Source of the DNA: Larix kaempferi
Taxonomy: Eukaryota; Streptophyta; Pinopsida; Pinales; Pinaceae
NCBI GenBank assembly: GCA_027924585.1
Contig: BSBM01000151.1
Coordinates: forward strand, 10,201,501 to 10,265,500
DNA length: 64,000 nucleotides
Direction of reading: 5' to 3'
Shown: piece by piece, positions 1 to 10,603 of the stretch
Layout: each line of letters begins with the position of its first letter
Position numbering within the stretch: the first letter of the stretch is position 1
The notes under the pieces: generated by a model
The model's input: the letters and a program-made list of their open reading frames with translations, nothing else
Database searches by the model: none
Told to the model about the DNA's origin: nothing
Program-made: the position numbers and the translations under genes

Positions 1-300
1 ATGATTATGGTGGTTGCTAATAATTAGTCGTGTTCGCATTGGTTATAGGACCATAGACAATCGGAGCATGGCTAAGGATGTGGATGATGATTGTTGCATA
101 TGAACAACAACCTTATGAAGAAAGGATGGTGCAACAAATCTATGATCATGAGGTTGGAAAAAGGACTATGAAGCCTTGGTAAGAGGCCAACCGATCAAGT
201 AACATCAAGCGATGTTAATGACAACCATGCAGGTAATAGTTATTAGTGCTTAATTGCATGAATGTTGAAATGGGATTGGGTAAGAATCCCTTGAGCCATA
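1..300 (+). mobile_element. Internal fragment of a D-family LTR element
   Basis: This stretch is closely similar, in inverted orientation, to about 62880-63180 inside element D at the other end of the window. Shared words include the run around aagaggccaac at 181-191 and the gatgatgattgttgcat run near 85. It directly abuts the start of a D-type LTR at 301. In D the matching sequence lies about 3.9 kb from the LTR, so the left copy has probably lost intervening internal DNA. No coding frame is convincing. The similarity is seen by eye; the deletion is inference. Confidence 0.7.
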
Positions 301-925
301 TTTAATGTCCCCATTTTGACCCTTATAATATTTTGGGCTATAATGTAAATAATGTATGCATATTATGTATGATTCCTAGCGTGGAGCTCAAGGCCAAGGC
401 CCCGATAGTGAATGCTCAATCTAGAAGAGGCAAGTATTTTATATTATGCTACCCATGTGCTAGTGAACCATGGGAATTGTAAATATGCATTTTAATATAA
501 ATGCCCACAACTAGCTATGCAATGCAACCAGAAATGCGGGCATGATGTTTACAAGGAATTGGGAGGGAAATATTCAAAACCTTGAGCCAATCAAGTCAAG
601 CCAAGTGTCAATGAGAGAACCCATCAAACCCTCAACTACCCATGCTGAATTTTGTACCCAATCATTTAATTCCTCCAAGAATTGGTTGAGGTAGTTAATG
701 CCTTGGGGAATGGAGAGGTATGGCTGTCCAAATTCGAGTATGGGCAAGCCACCCTTCCTAGGATTTCGTGTTTGGTTTCTTGGGAAAGAAAAGAGCCACG
801 GAATTGCCCCCAAGCCATTATTCACCCATCATCTTTTCCCTCTCACGCGTTTGGAGCTACCAGGGCATTTTCCTCCATGGATTTCCTGTGTTTTCCTTCA
901 TTTTCCTAGCTGGGAGGAGCGTTTT
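301..925 (+). mobile_element. D-family LTR, first part (interrupted by copia A)
   Basis: The segment begins tttaatgtcc, which matches the tgtaatgtcc that opens the LTR of element D on the minus strand at 58998. It then follows D's LTR through the ctcaaggccaaggcccc block near 388 and the block at 574-825 that corresponds to 58468-58659. The LTR is broken at 925 by copia element A and resumes at 7329. The 5-bp target duplication gtttt (921-925 and 7324-7328) proves the two halves were once continuous. The element lies in the plus orientation. Confidence 0.8.
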
Positions 926-1570
926 TGTTAAATTTTCAGAATTTACTTCAATCTGATCTAGGATCTTAACTGAGAGAACAACATGTACAGCAAAACTACA
1001 GCATATCATTCATGGACACAATAATGCAAGCACAGAAGAGACACAAGTTTACTTGGGGAAAACCATAAAGGTGAAAAACCCCAATAACTTCCTCAGAGAT
1101 AGATAGAGCAATGATACAACCCGAATACAAGAGATAGTCTTCTCCTAGCAGCAGAGCCTCCTCCTCCACAAGTGCGCCACTCTCCACAGTGTGAGTGAGA
1201 GAATAGAATGTGTAAAATGAGAGAGACACACTCTCTATTTATACACTAACTTGACTTGACCTTTACTCAACTAGGTCCGCCTCAACTTAACCACTTAACA
1301 TAATGCTGACTGGGCCAACCCCCACTAGGGTGGTCTAATAACTCTTTGACCCACATGGCCGACCCCCAATAGGGTGGTCTAATAACCCTTTGACCCACAT
1401 GACTTATACAGGGCCAACCCCAACAAGGTGGTCTAATAACCCATCAAGTATAAGTTACGACACTTACAATATAAATGATGACACTTCCATATAGAGGAAT
1501 AATAACATCTCTATAGGAATACAATATACATATATGTGAAATACATTCCGAAGTTACATATAAATCAACA
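926..1570 (-). repeat. 3' LTR of copia A
   Basis: The 645-bp terminal repeat starts tgttaaat and ends aatcaaca on the plus strand. It is nearly identical to 6678-7323. It shares blocks with the LTRs of element B, such as ggtggtctaataac and acattccgaagttac, so A and B belong to one family. Confidence 0.93.
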
Positions 1571-1580
1571 CTCCCTCTTA
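1571..1580 (-). promoter_or_regulatory. Polypurine tract of copia A
   Basis: The plus-strand pyrimidine run ctccctctta directly abuts the left LTR, so on the element's strand it is taagagggag next to the 3' LTR. Element B has exactly the same ten bases at 12620-12629. Confidence 0.8.
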
Positions 1581-1796
1581 ACTAGGAAGGTATTTCTCAA
1601 CACAGGTCTTCTAGCACAAGTCATCTTCTCTGGATCATCGTCACTGCTGCTGCTATCTCAATCAATCTCTTAATCTACTCGTCATAGGAAGTTCTACAGA
1701 GCCAGTCCTTTTTCATACTGGATGTAGGCCCACCACCTGCAGGTCTTCGTCATCACTGGCCATACTGTGGAATCCTCAGGACTTATTACATGCATC

Positions 1797-2395
1797 ACAA
1801 AACCTCGAAAGAGCATCCCAGGCTGTTACGAGCACACGGCTCTACCTATAGGATCTCCCAGGGCCATATTATATGTGACCTCACCAAAAAACCTCGCAAG
1901 AGCATCCTAGGTTGTTACGAGCACACAGCTCTACCTATAGGATCTCCTAGGGACAGATTATACGTGGTCACCACAAAACCTCGCAAGAGCATCCTAGGTT
2001 GTTACGAGCACACATCTCTACCTATAGGATCTCCCAGGGACAGATTATATGTGGTCATGGAAAAACCTCGCAAGAGCATCCCAGGACTTATTACGGGCAC
2101 ACAACCCAACCTATCGGATCTCCCAGGGACATATTATATGACATAGGACAAAACCTCGAAAGAGCATCTACAAGATATCCCAGGGCCAGATTATATGCCA
2201 TAGGAAAAACCTCGAAAGACTATCTGCAGATCTCCCAGGGACAAATTATATGTCCTCCCAGAGCAAAACCTCGAAAGAGCATTTGCCATATATCCCAGGG
2301 CCAGATTACATGCCATAGGCAAAACCTCGAAAGACTATCAGCAAATCTCCCAGGGCCAAATTATTTGCTCATCTGCACAACCTGATCCACGGCCA
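1797..2395 (-). repeat. Tandem repeats (about 85-90 bp and shorter) in the 3' region of copia A
   Basis: Units begin aaaacctcg(a/c)aagagcat and carry a ctcccagg core followed by attatatg. Full-length units recur at about 1799, 1889, 1974 and 2062; shorter versions follow at about 2150, 2205, 2264 and 2320. Element B has a related but diverged array at 12870-13370. The array lies between the end of the RNase H frame and the 3' LTR. Reading frames across it are by-products of the repeat. Confidence 0.85.
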
Positions 2396-2399
2396 TAGA

Positions 2400-2990
2400 G
2401 TATCAACCTAATACTCACCATACATCATCCTGATGTACACATGATCATCCTGATCATCATCACTGCAACATCCTGCTGCATGTCATTTGGAGCAACATCC
2501 TGAAGCTCATCATCCATGATGATCCTGATCATACAATGCATCTACCTGATGCATACCAAGTATCTACATGATACATATCATCATACATGATCCACCTAAT
2601 CATACAATGTTTCCACCTGATACAAATACAAATACATGATACATATCACCATACATGATCCACCTAATGATACAATGCATCTACCTGATGCATACCAAGT
2701 ATCTACCTGATACATATCATCATACATGATCCACCTGATCATACAGTGTATCCACCTGATACAAATACAAATACATGATACATATCACCATACATGATCC
2801 ACCTGATCATACAATGTATCCACCTGATACATATACAGATACATGGTCCAAGCATCCAACATGATGCATATACAAAATACATGCAAATGATCCAACCGAT
2901 CATATCCAACATCCAACATGATGCGTACATATATAAATGATCCAACTGATCATATCCAGCATCCAACATGATGCGTATACCGAGCAGTAA
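2400..2990 (-). repeat. Short-palindrome-rich repeats in copia A
   Basis: The stretch is built from reiterated tgatcat, tgatacatatca and catccaacatgatgcgta words. Many are self-complementary, for example tgatca and tgatacatatca. Equivalent sequence is found in element B at 13380-13920, so it is a family feature rather than chance. No protein can be supported here. Confidence 0.8.
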
Positions 2991-3092
2991 CTAGAGGATC
3001 GTCCTGATGCTCATCATCCAGTGCTTACATCCACAACCATGTGAAGGATCCTCCTTCCAACATGCTTGGAATGGCTTTTGCAAATGTTCCCA

Positions 3093-4225
3093 TCACTTCT
3101 TCCTTGAAGTGTCATCAATCTGAAGAACACCAAGCCTCTCCCTGAAGTACTCGAACTTCACCCTAGCTAGTGGCTTCGTCAGCACATATGCAATCTGCTC
3201 GTCCATCACAATGTACAGGAGCTTCACAGCTTCTCTCTGCACCATATCCCTGATATAGTGATATTTGATCTCTATGTGTTTCGACCTATCATGAAACACT
3301 GTGTTCTCAGACAGCTTCACACAACTCTGGTTATCACAAAAGATACCAATAGAATCCAACGGGAGATCAAATAACTCAGATAGTAGCTTCCGTAGCCATA
3401 TTGCCTCACAACTAGCTGAACAGGCTGCAACATACTCTGCCTCAACTGTACTCAGTGCTACGCAGGACTGCTTCCTGCTGAACCAAGAGATCACACCTGA
3501 TACCATACTGAAGCAACACCCATATGTGCTCTTCCTATCTGCAGCATTTCCTGCCCAATCTAAATCAACATAACCTTGCAGGTTAAACTTTTGATTCGCT
3601 TCATATTTGAGCCCATAATCCACTGTACCTTTCAGGTACCTCATAATATGCTTTACAGCAACCAGGTGAACAATCCTTGGATCTGTCAGGAACTGGCTCA
3701 ATGTGTTCACCGCAAAGCAAATATCTGGTCTCATGTTCGTCAGGTACATTAAGGACCCAATCATCTGACGATACATAGTGACATCAACTGGTTCAGATGA
3801 AGCATCACACAGAAGCTTCAGGTTCGATGCCATAGCCTCGCAGTCCATCATCCCGAACCTCTTCAGGATCTCTACTGCATACTTCCCTTGTCCAAGGAAT
3901 ATTCCATCTGCACTCTGCCACACCTCCATACCTAGAAAGTGGTGCATCATACCCAAGTTCTGCACATATATGACTCCCTGTCATGTGTCTCAGAACCAAG
4001 TGGCTGCTCCACATACACTTCTTCTTCAACTACACCATTCAAGCAAGCTGTCTTGAAATCCATCTGGTGTATCTTCTATTTCATCACTTTTATATTTCTC
4101 TATGCTTCCATCTGCAGCATGCTTGATCTTGATAGATCCATATGGAAGTCATAACAAACTTCCCTTCAGGTCTTGGGACTACATCCCAAACATCATTATT
4201 CATGATCGACGGATCATGGCATTCT
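3093..4225 (-). pseudogene. Copia A reverse transcriptase/RNase H remnant
   Basis: The frame 3965 to 3093 encodes the end of copia RT and the RNase H domain. Visible motifs are the YRQMIGSLMYLT block, DLDWAGN with the first RNase H acidic residue, STVEAEYVA, and FCDNQSC. It ends in TGA at 3093-3095. Compared with element B, two pieces are missing. About 240 bp are lost at 3960/3961, matching B 14908-15147 and including the catalytic YVDD block. About 115 bp are lost near 4085-4092. The remaining upstream sequence to about 4225 matches B but is frameshifted. No active polymerase could be made. Confidence 0.9.
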
Positions 4226-5339
4226 TCCCATATCCTGGGAACTTCAATATCTTCAATAGATAATTTTGTTGCTTGAACAAATGTTGTAGTCCTTGTTTTG
4301 TAGGTGAAGGTATATGGTCTTTTTTACAAAACAAGTTAAATTGCATGATTAGGAACATCTCATAATTTTCAGACAAATTCTTACACATAAAGAAATATGT
4401 CATACAGTCATGCAATTATCTTAGCCAATGCTTCAATACAACATTTATCCATGTTCCACAACTTTCTAGATGCCTTCCAGTCTCTACCAGAACATTGTTA
4501 AGAGTTTGCACTACTCCCAACATGTCAGCAAAGAGGTTTCATTCTAGATAAGTAGCACTGGAATGTTGTACAGTGCCATAGGCAACTTACCCATCACATG
4601 CATATTAGTAGTATACTGTTCATTAATGCAATCATTCTAATATGCACAATACATATCCTAAGTCTAAGAACATGAGCATATACATCATTGAACAATTTTA
4701 TTTAAACAAACAAATATGCAAGAAATGATAATTAAAAATACTTATCTTTGTTTGGTTGTTGGGTGGACTCCCTCTGAGTCTTTGCTTCCTTGCAGGAGCT
4801 GCTGAAGTAGCTTCTTCTACACCTTTATGTTGTGGAATGTAGAAAGATGGTCAACTCCCTCTGAATATCTGCATCCTTGCAGAAACTACTGAAGTGTGCT
4901 CCTTTGCTTTCTTGCAAGAACAACTGGAGTGTGCTCCCTCTTTATCTTTGCTTCCTGGATTACCTGTCCTTAAACTTACATCCATCCTTCATGATTCTTC
5001 TCGTAAGTAGATCTTCTATGTGATCCATGACAATGGATGAATCTTTGTCTTCATGTCACCATGATCATATGTTCTTAAAGTAGAACATGATTTGTCTTTC
5101 TTGGTATACCTTTTATGTTAGCGAACAACATAAACCTCATACAACATCACAATGCATTAGTACAATCATAAGTGTCAAAACCTTAATCAATGAATATCTT
5201 CTATTAAGGTGATCTGACAAGTCTAGTAATTAATCAAGATTGTACTATAATGATATGAAGACAAACATATCATAAACTTAACCATGAATAGAATTCGAAA
5301 CATACCTGTAAGCCATACCTGTCAAGATTGTTTGTAATC
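4226..5339. other. Unassigned filler inside copia A
   Basis: Here element B has integrase, protease and most of gag, but A holds unrelated AT-rich sequence. Imperfect repeats around ctccctctgagtctttgcttccttgcag occur near 4767-4965. I recognise no protein motif and see no TG...CA borders or target duplication that would prove a separate insertion. It may be capture during template switching, or very diverged element sequence. Confidence 0.4.
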
Positions 5340-5620
5340 TTATTATGGAAGGCCTTACCCTCATCTCCCTCTGAGATAGGAACTTCTTCACTTATGCAAG
5401 TGACCAATCCATCTTCTTCTAGGATTAACCCAATCCACTGGACCTGGAGCTTGATGATTTGATCAAGCTGGTATATTCAGAATTTGAAAACTGCAAAGTT
5501 TCACTCCTCAATTTTTCCTTTGAAACTTTCGGATTCACTGGACGTGACCTCGAACTAGTGTTTGATGAAGCCCACTCTTCTGCCCAATCAAAAGATTTGA
5601 TCCAAGGCTCTAAGCTTCTA
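5340..5620 (-). pseudogene. Copia A gag start and leader remnant
   Basis: The plus-strand block around 5418-5437 (tcttctaggattaacccaatc) matches the gag N-terminal region of B at 17995-18015. The block at 5450-5690 matches B's leader at 18240-18480, including the agaatttga and ctctaa(g/a)cttc words. Only the beginning of gag survives, with no open frame of useful length. Confidence 0.6.
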
Positions 5621-6665
5621 TTTTTATGAGGAGCTTCCAGCCGTGGTCACAGATTTCAAAAAATTCCCATTTTTGCAGAAGCCCTAATTGTCCACTCTTC
5701 TGATCATAGTCTCGAACTAGGGCCTGATCAAGCTCGGCCTTCTGCCCAAACAAAAATTATGATCTTGGTCTCTAATGAGTAGCATTCAGCCGTGGTCTCC
5801 GATTACAAAAATTCCAACTTTCTCCGAAGCCCTAAATTCCGGAAGCCATGAATGAAGGTGCTCAAAAATAATTATGACTTGACAGAAATATGTACCTGAT
5901 TGTTTCTGGTGTAACTCCAAACGTTTCAATCCACAGGGTCCGAAAAATTTTCATGAGATAGCCCGACCTGTTGTCTTTCCATCCCGACTGGTCTGACCTC
6001 AATTGGATTCTCCGAGAGAGAGTTACGCCAAGTGTCGCAACGTGACCTGTTTATGGGATAATACAGGAGAGAGAACTTGTACGACGTGCCACGTGTCACT
6101 GGTTCAACTTCGGCCTCTAAAATTTTTTCTTGAGATAGCCCGACCTGTTATCTTTCCATCCTGATAGTTCTGACCTCAATTGTATTTTCTGAGAGATATT
6201 TATTCCAAGTGTCGCAACGTGACCTGTTTATGGGATAATACAAGAGAGCGAACGTGTACGGCGTGCCACGTGTCGCTGGTTCAACTTCGGCCTCTGAAAT
6301 GTTTTCTTGAGATGGTACAGTCTGTGTAATACCTGTAAATTTTTACGAAATTTCATTTGGAGCTTCCTAGCCCAAGTTATAACCTTTTTCCCAAGGTTAC
6401 CTTATTTTGACTCAGATCTGGAAGAGGCAGAAACCCTATATTGTACAGATCATAAATCACAAAGTACAATGAATTAGAGGTTGTCCTTTGGATACAAGGC
6501 ACATGGGGATCTGATCTTCGACCGGTAAATGTTTCATATCCGAAACTTTCTCCAAAACGGATTTATAGCGAAAGTTCTACGACGACTTGTTTTTGATATA
6601 TCAAGCCCTAGCATCGTAAGTGCAACAAGTGTCATACATGCCATATCATGCCTTCTTTCAGGCTA
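5621..6665 (-). other. Copia A 5' leader, non-coding
   Basis: This lies between the primer site and gag on the minus strand. A block of about 180 bp is present twice: gtcgcaacgtgacctgttta occurs near 6035 and 6210, each followed by the gtgccacgtgtc word. I see no coding potential. Confidence 0.5.
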
Positions 6666-6677
6666 GCTCTGATACCA
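6666..6677 (-). promoter_or_regulatory. Primer binding site of copia A (tRNA-Met type)
   Basis: The plus strand reads gctctgatacca, so the element strand reads tggtatcagagc immediately after the 5' LTR. This is the initiator Met-tRNA-complementary site usual for plant copia elements. Confidence 0.92.
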
Positions 6678-7323
6678 TGTTAAATATTCAGAATTTACTT
6701 CAATATGATCTAGGATCTTAACTGAGAGAACAACATGTACAGCAAATCTACAGCATATCATTCATGGACACAATAATGCAAGCACAGAAGAGACACAAAG
6801 TTTACTTGGGGAAAACCATAAAGGTGAAAAACCCCAATAACTTCCTCAGAGATAGATAGAGAAATGATACAACCAGAATACGAGAGATAGTCTTCTCCTA
6901 GCAGCAGATCCTCCTCCTCCAGAAGTGCGCCACTCTCCACAGTGTGAGTGAGAGAATAGAATGTGTAAAATGAGAGAGACATACTCTCTATTTATACACT
7001 AACTTGACTTGACCTTTACTCAACTAGGTCCGCCTCAACTTAACCACTTAACATAATGTTGACTGGGCCGACCCCCACTAGGGTGGTCTAATAACCCTTT
7101 GACCTACATGGCCGACCCCCAATAGGGTGGTATAATAACCCTTTGACCCACACGAATTATACAGGGTTGACCCCAACAAGGTGGTCTAATAACCCATCAA
7201 GTATAAGTTACGACACTTACAATATAAATGATGACACTTCTGTATAGAGGAATAATAACATCTCTATAGGAATACAATATACATATATGTGAAATACATT
7301 CCGAAGTTACATATACATCAACA
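6678..7323 (-). repeat. 5' LTR of copia A
   Basis: The 646-bp terminal repeat pairs with 926-1570. On the element strand a TATA-like tataaatag lies at 6985-6996, in the expected promoter position. The repeat is followed by the second copy of the gtttt target duplication. Confidence 0.93.
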
Positions 7324-7328
7324 GTTTT

Positions 7329-8020
7329 TATGTTGTATCATAGTGGGGAAGAAGGGGAAATGATTTGGGGGTTTAACTGAGGTCGTTTTGGCCCACTTAA
7401 TGCTCATACGTCTATGGAAGAAATCAGTTTTCTTCCCTGGGGTTGATTTCCTCTTCCCACAATCTGTTTTTGGGTGTGCAATGATTTGGGAAAACCCTTA
7501 GACCCTTTTCTATAAATCCCATTGTTGAATTTTGTATCCATGCCCAATTTTTGAGTTGTTATGTGTAAATGAATTTGGGGGTTGAGATGGGTATCCATTG
7601 CTTTGGGCTATGCAGAGCTTGAGAGTCCCTTTTTCCTTGTAGATATCATGCCCAACTCGGGGGTGGTCTCTGAGTGCTGAAAGAATACAGGCTCGGCAGA
7701 GACCTATGGTTGGGTGGAACGTTGCAGCGACATAGCTAGTTGTTTGGGACAACATTACATCCAGATGAGTATTTTATTGTTTTTACTTCTACAAATGTTT
7801 TAATGGACGGCTATTTTGATATGCTGGATGACTATGAAATGTGTGTGGTTAATGTTTGTTCCGCTGTGCATGTTAAATTGATTTGCATCTGCACACATAT
7901 GCATTTTACTGAAATGCCATACCTTTTATTCATGATGAATTTTTCTAAGTTGTTTTAAAAGCCCAGATTTTAGTGCCATGTTCCCTTCCTTGCATTGGGT
8001 CCAAGGGTGGGTACATTACA
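7329..8020 (+). mobile_element. D-family LTR, second part
   Basis: This continues the LTR interrupted at 925 and ends gtacattaca at 8020, mirroring the ggacattaca / tgtaatgtcc terminal inverted repeat of D's LTR. The block at 7620-7740 (atgcccaactcgggggtgg, then ggttgggtggaacgttgca) matches the reverse complement of D at 57820-57905. Total LTR length without element A is about 1.3 kb, against 1445 bp in D. Short open frames here are by-products. Confidence 0.8.
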
Positions 8021-8325
8021 AGGGAGAAATTTGGCTATCCAAACTTTAGAAGAGCTATAAATAGGTTAAACAAGTATATCTGGTGCATCGATAAGAGAGG
8101 GTCCATATGGATTGGTTTGAATAGCAACCTTCGTATCAATTGTCAATGATAGAGGATCAATTGGGGGTAGAAGTCACATTCTCTATAGTATTCAAGGCTG
8201 CTGGAGAAGAGACAAAAGACACTTATCATCTCAGTACACTTCATGAGACATATTCATGGGACAACCTAGACCTTGGATAAACTACAACTACATGTGGACA
8301 TCTAGTGGATTTAGTTGGGGGGAGA
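8021..8325 (+). other. Unassigned sequence ending in a purine tract
   Basis: No protein motif is recognised. The stretch ends ggggggaga at 8317-8325, directly before a candidate LTR start. That is what the 3' end of an LTR element's internal region would look like. Confidence 0.35.
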
Positions 8326-9496
8326 TGTTGGGCCTAGGAAATGTAACTTTTTTGCTATCTTTTGTCCTTTTCTTGAAGATATACGAGTCTCTCTTTCTAC
8401 CTTTTTGATGCGTTATCACTCGTGATCTGTGATTTTCCTTGAGTTGCAACTTTATTTGTATACTGTGTTATTTTAATGAATGATGAGGTTATTAATGGGT
8501 TTAGTAATTGATTAATACTGCTCATGAAGTGTTTTTGTATAATCTCTGCTAGAAGGTTGAAAATACTTGTTAGTGTTACTCTCTCATAGTCACTGGTTGT
8601 TGTTACTCTCTCAGAGTCACAATGATTAGTACTCTTGAACAATTATGGTTGTTGATTACCCTAGTAGAACTTCTTGCTATCACTCGTATCTGATCAACAA
8701 TCGATACTCATGTATAGTGGTAGACACATCTTCAAGGTATATATGTGGCAGTATTGAGTCAATCCCTCCATGAGGAACGAAACTTAGCTATCACAATGCT
8801 TCAATGGATTAATGAAAACATTTTATTAAGAATCAATTGTAACAAATTAATGAATGTATGGGATTGAGAATCAAGAGATTATCAATACCGTTTTGATATT
8901 TCTTGTTTTGATATTATCATTAACAGATGTATAAAAGGACAGTCTCCCTTGAGAGAAGAAGTTAGGTAAGTAGGCTTCAATTGAGCGGTATTGTAACTTC
9001 ATTGCAACTTTTCCTGAGTTTGATGATAGGAGTATGCCAGTCTCTACATATCGTTAACTTGTAGATCTTGAGTTGTTTAAGTAGACTTGGTTAGAGAAGG
9101 AAAGCCCCTCTTCCCTGAGCAAGTGATTTTGTTGTGTGTTTATTTTAAATAGATAGTTTACAAATAGTTAGTTCATTTGTTAATTAATTCTAAGTTGTTA
9201 GTTGTCATTGATGTTACTTCATTATTTTCATTATTAATCATTGTTGTTACTCTACACCTTATTAACGATCTATCACGATTTATTGAGTATAAGCATTTAT
9301 TTTATCATAGCAAATGCGTCTTTGATTCCTAAGTGTGCATTTTATTTATGCAAGTGTTCATTTATTTCTACAAGAGTACTTTTTACAATTGTGTGTATTT
9401 TCAATTTAGTAGTGTGGTTTTATTTACAATAAGAGTGTTTCAATTAACATGATTTTAATTTTAGCTGTGTGATCATACAAACTATCAGCGCTAACA
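8326..9496 (+). mobile_element. Candidate LTR (single copy seen)
   Basis: It begins tgttgggcc right after a ggggggaga purine tract and ends ctaaca. A TATA box, tataaaag, lies at 8930-8937. T-rich sequence follows, as in many LTR R-U5 regions. No second copy and no clear target duplication are visible, so the right border is a guess. It could be the 3' LTR of a decayed plus-strand element. Confidence 0.35.
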
Positions 9497-10222
9497 AGGA
9501 AACTCTTGCCTACATATACCTTGCATGATAACATTGAAATAAAAAAATGCACCCTAGGTTGACAATTAATGTAAAGGGCTAATTAGTTGTTTTAAAATAC
9601 AATTAAAGGAACCAACACCTATTATTGTGCTAGTACTATATATGATAGGAATTGTCCTAAAGTCATTAAATGATCAAAGACCAATACACATTTTCCTTCC
9701 ATTTGAGTCTTTCCTGCACCAATAATGTTGTAGGATATAATGATTTAGTGTTTGGTCTCCACCAACCTCATTCCTAAATATTACGCAACTAGAACTTGTC
9801 GATGGTATCAAACTAATCATGAAGTTGAATTAATCATGTAGAACTGAGGTGTACAACTTCATAGAGGTTGAATAATGGTGAACCAATATGTTTGGTTCTA
9901 AATAACATAAAGAAAAATTGGACAAGGAAAGTAAGGTAGATATGTCACTAAAATAAATGACACCATCATATATATGATTAAAAGAAATGGTGTAGAAATT
10001 GTTGCCTTGGTTGAATTTTACATATTATTAAATTGCTTCTTGATCATTGTAATATGATGCTAATTTTAAATTCTTAATGGGAGGGGAAAACTGAATAGAT
10101 ATATGTCATATATTCATTCTAATAGAAATGGCAGTTCTGAAGAAAAAGAAGAGTACGAAACGTCAAGCAATACTTCAAGAACCACTAACGGTGGTAATGT
10201 TAGAAGAAAATTTAGATAATGT
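9497..10222. other. No gene seen
   Basis: AT-rich sequence without a long frame. A weak 55-codon frame starts at about 10127 but has no recognised similarity. Confidence 0.4.
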
Positions 10223-10603
10223 ATGGATTTGTTTCTTACTGAAGGAGGGGTGTGTTATTACGACAATGAGATTGATGGAGAAAAGTTAGTGCCATTGAAA
10301 TATAGACATTATGTGAAGAACTAGGAACCAAAGTCAGTTCCTAAGTTGGACAATGATTTTTGTATATGTGCGAGAACATATCAAATTGCTCCAGGTAATT
10401 TACATGGGTTGGAGCTCTTTTCAATGGATGGTGTAAACATTCCATACAACTGTGAATTCAAACTGATGGACTATGTTGGCCCAACATAAGATTATGAACA
10501 TTGGTTTTGGCTAGTCCAGTATCTTTCAAGCATGTGCATATATGGAATTTGTGCAAATTATAACAAAATCAAAGAAAGCAATCATAAAGGATATTATATA
10601 TAA
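10223..10603 (+). pseudogene. Decayed reading frame of unknown family
   Basis: One frame runs 126 codons from ATG at 10223 to TAA at 10601, with only two internal stops (TAG 10322-10324, TAA 10487-10489). The composition is protein-like, with aromatic and charged residues well spread, for example GGVCYYDNEIDGEKL and NDFCICARTYQIAPG. This is unusual for the surrounding AT-rich DNA. I do not recognise the family. It could be an old transposon or host-gene exon. Neither a promoter nor splice sites can be assigned. Confidence 0.35.

Larger units (their letters stand above)
926..7323 (-). mobile_element. Ty1/copia retrotransposon A, internally deleted
   Basis: This is a complete insertion on the minus strand, bounded by two 645/646-bp LTRs beginning tgttaaat and ending atcaaca, with target duplication gtttt on both sides. 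It has a Met-tRNA-type primer site at 6666-6677 and a polypurine tract next to the left LTR. It inserted into a D-family LTR. Inside it keeps a short gag remnant near 5340-5460 and a damaged RT-RNase H tail (3093-4225). Protease, integrase and most of RT are missing. By hand count the LTRs differ at about 20 positions. The element is clearly non-autonomous, and element B is a more complete relative in the same window. Confidence 0.93.

Noticed and set aside
574-825. Open frame conserved with 58468-58659
   Set aside because: Both lie inside copies of the same LTR; the likeness is inherited DNA similarity, and no domain or start context supports a protein.
1797-2395. Regularly spaced repeats resembling a CRISPR array
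   Set aside because: Repeat units are diverged, spacer lengths vary, the sequence lies in a copia element's 3' region, and the genome is eukaryotic.
2739-2969. Small minus-strand open frames rich in Met, Tyr, Ile and Asp
   Set aside because: They are translations of the palindromic repeat words; no non-repeat coding content.
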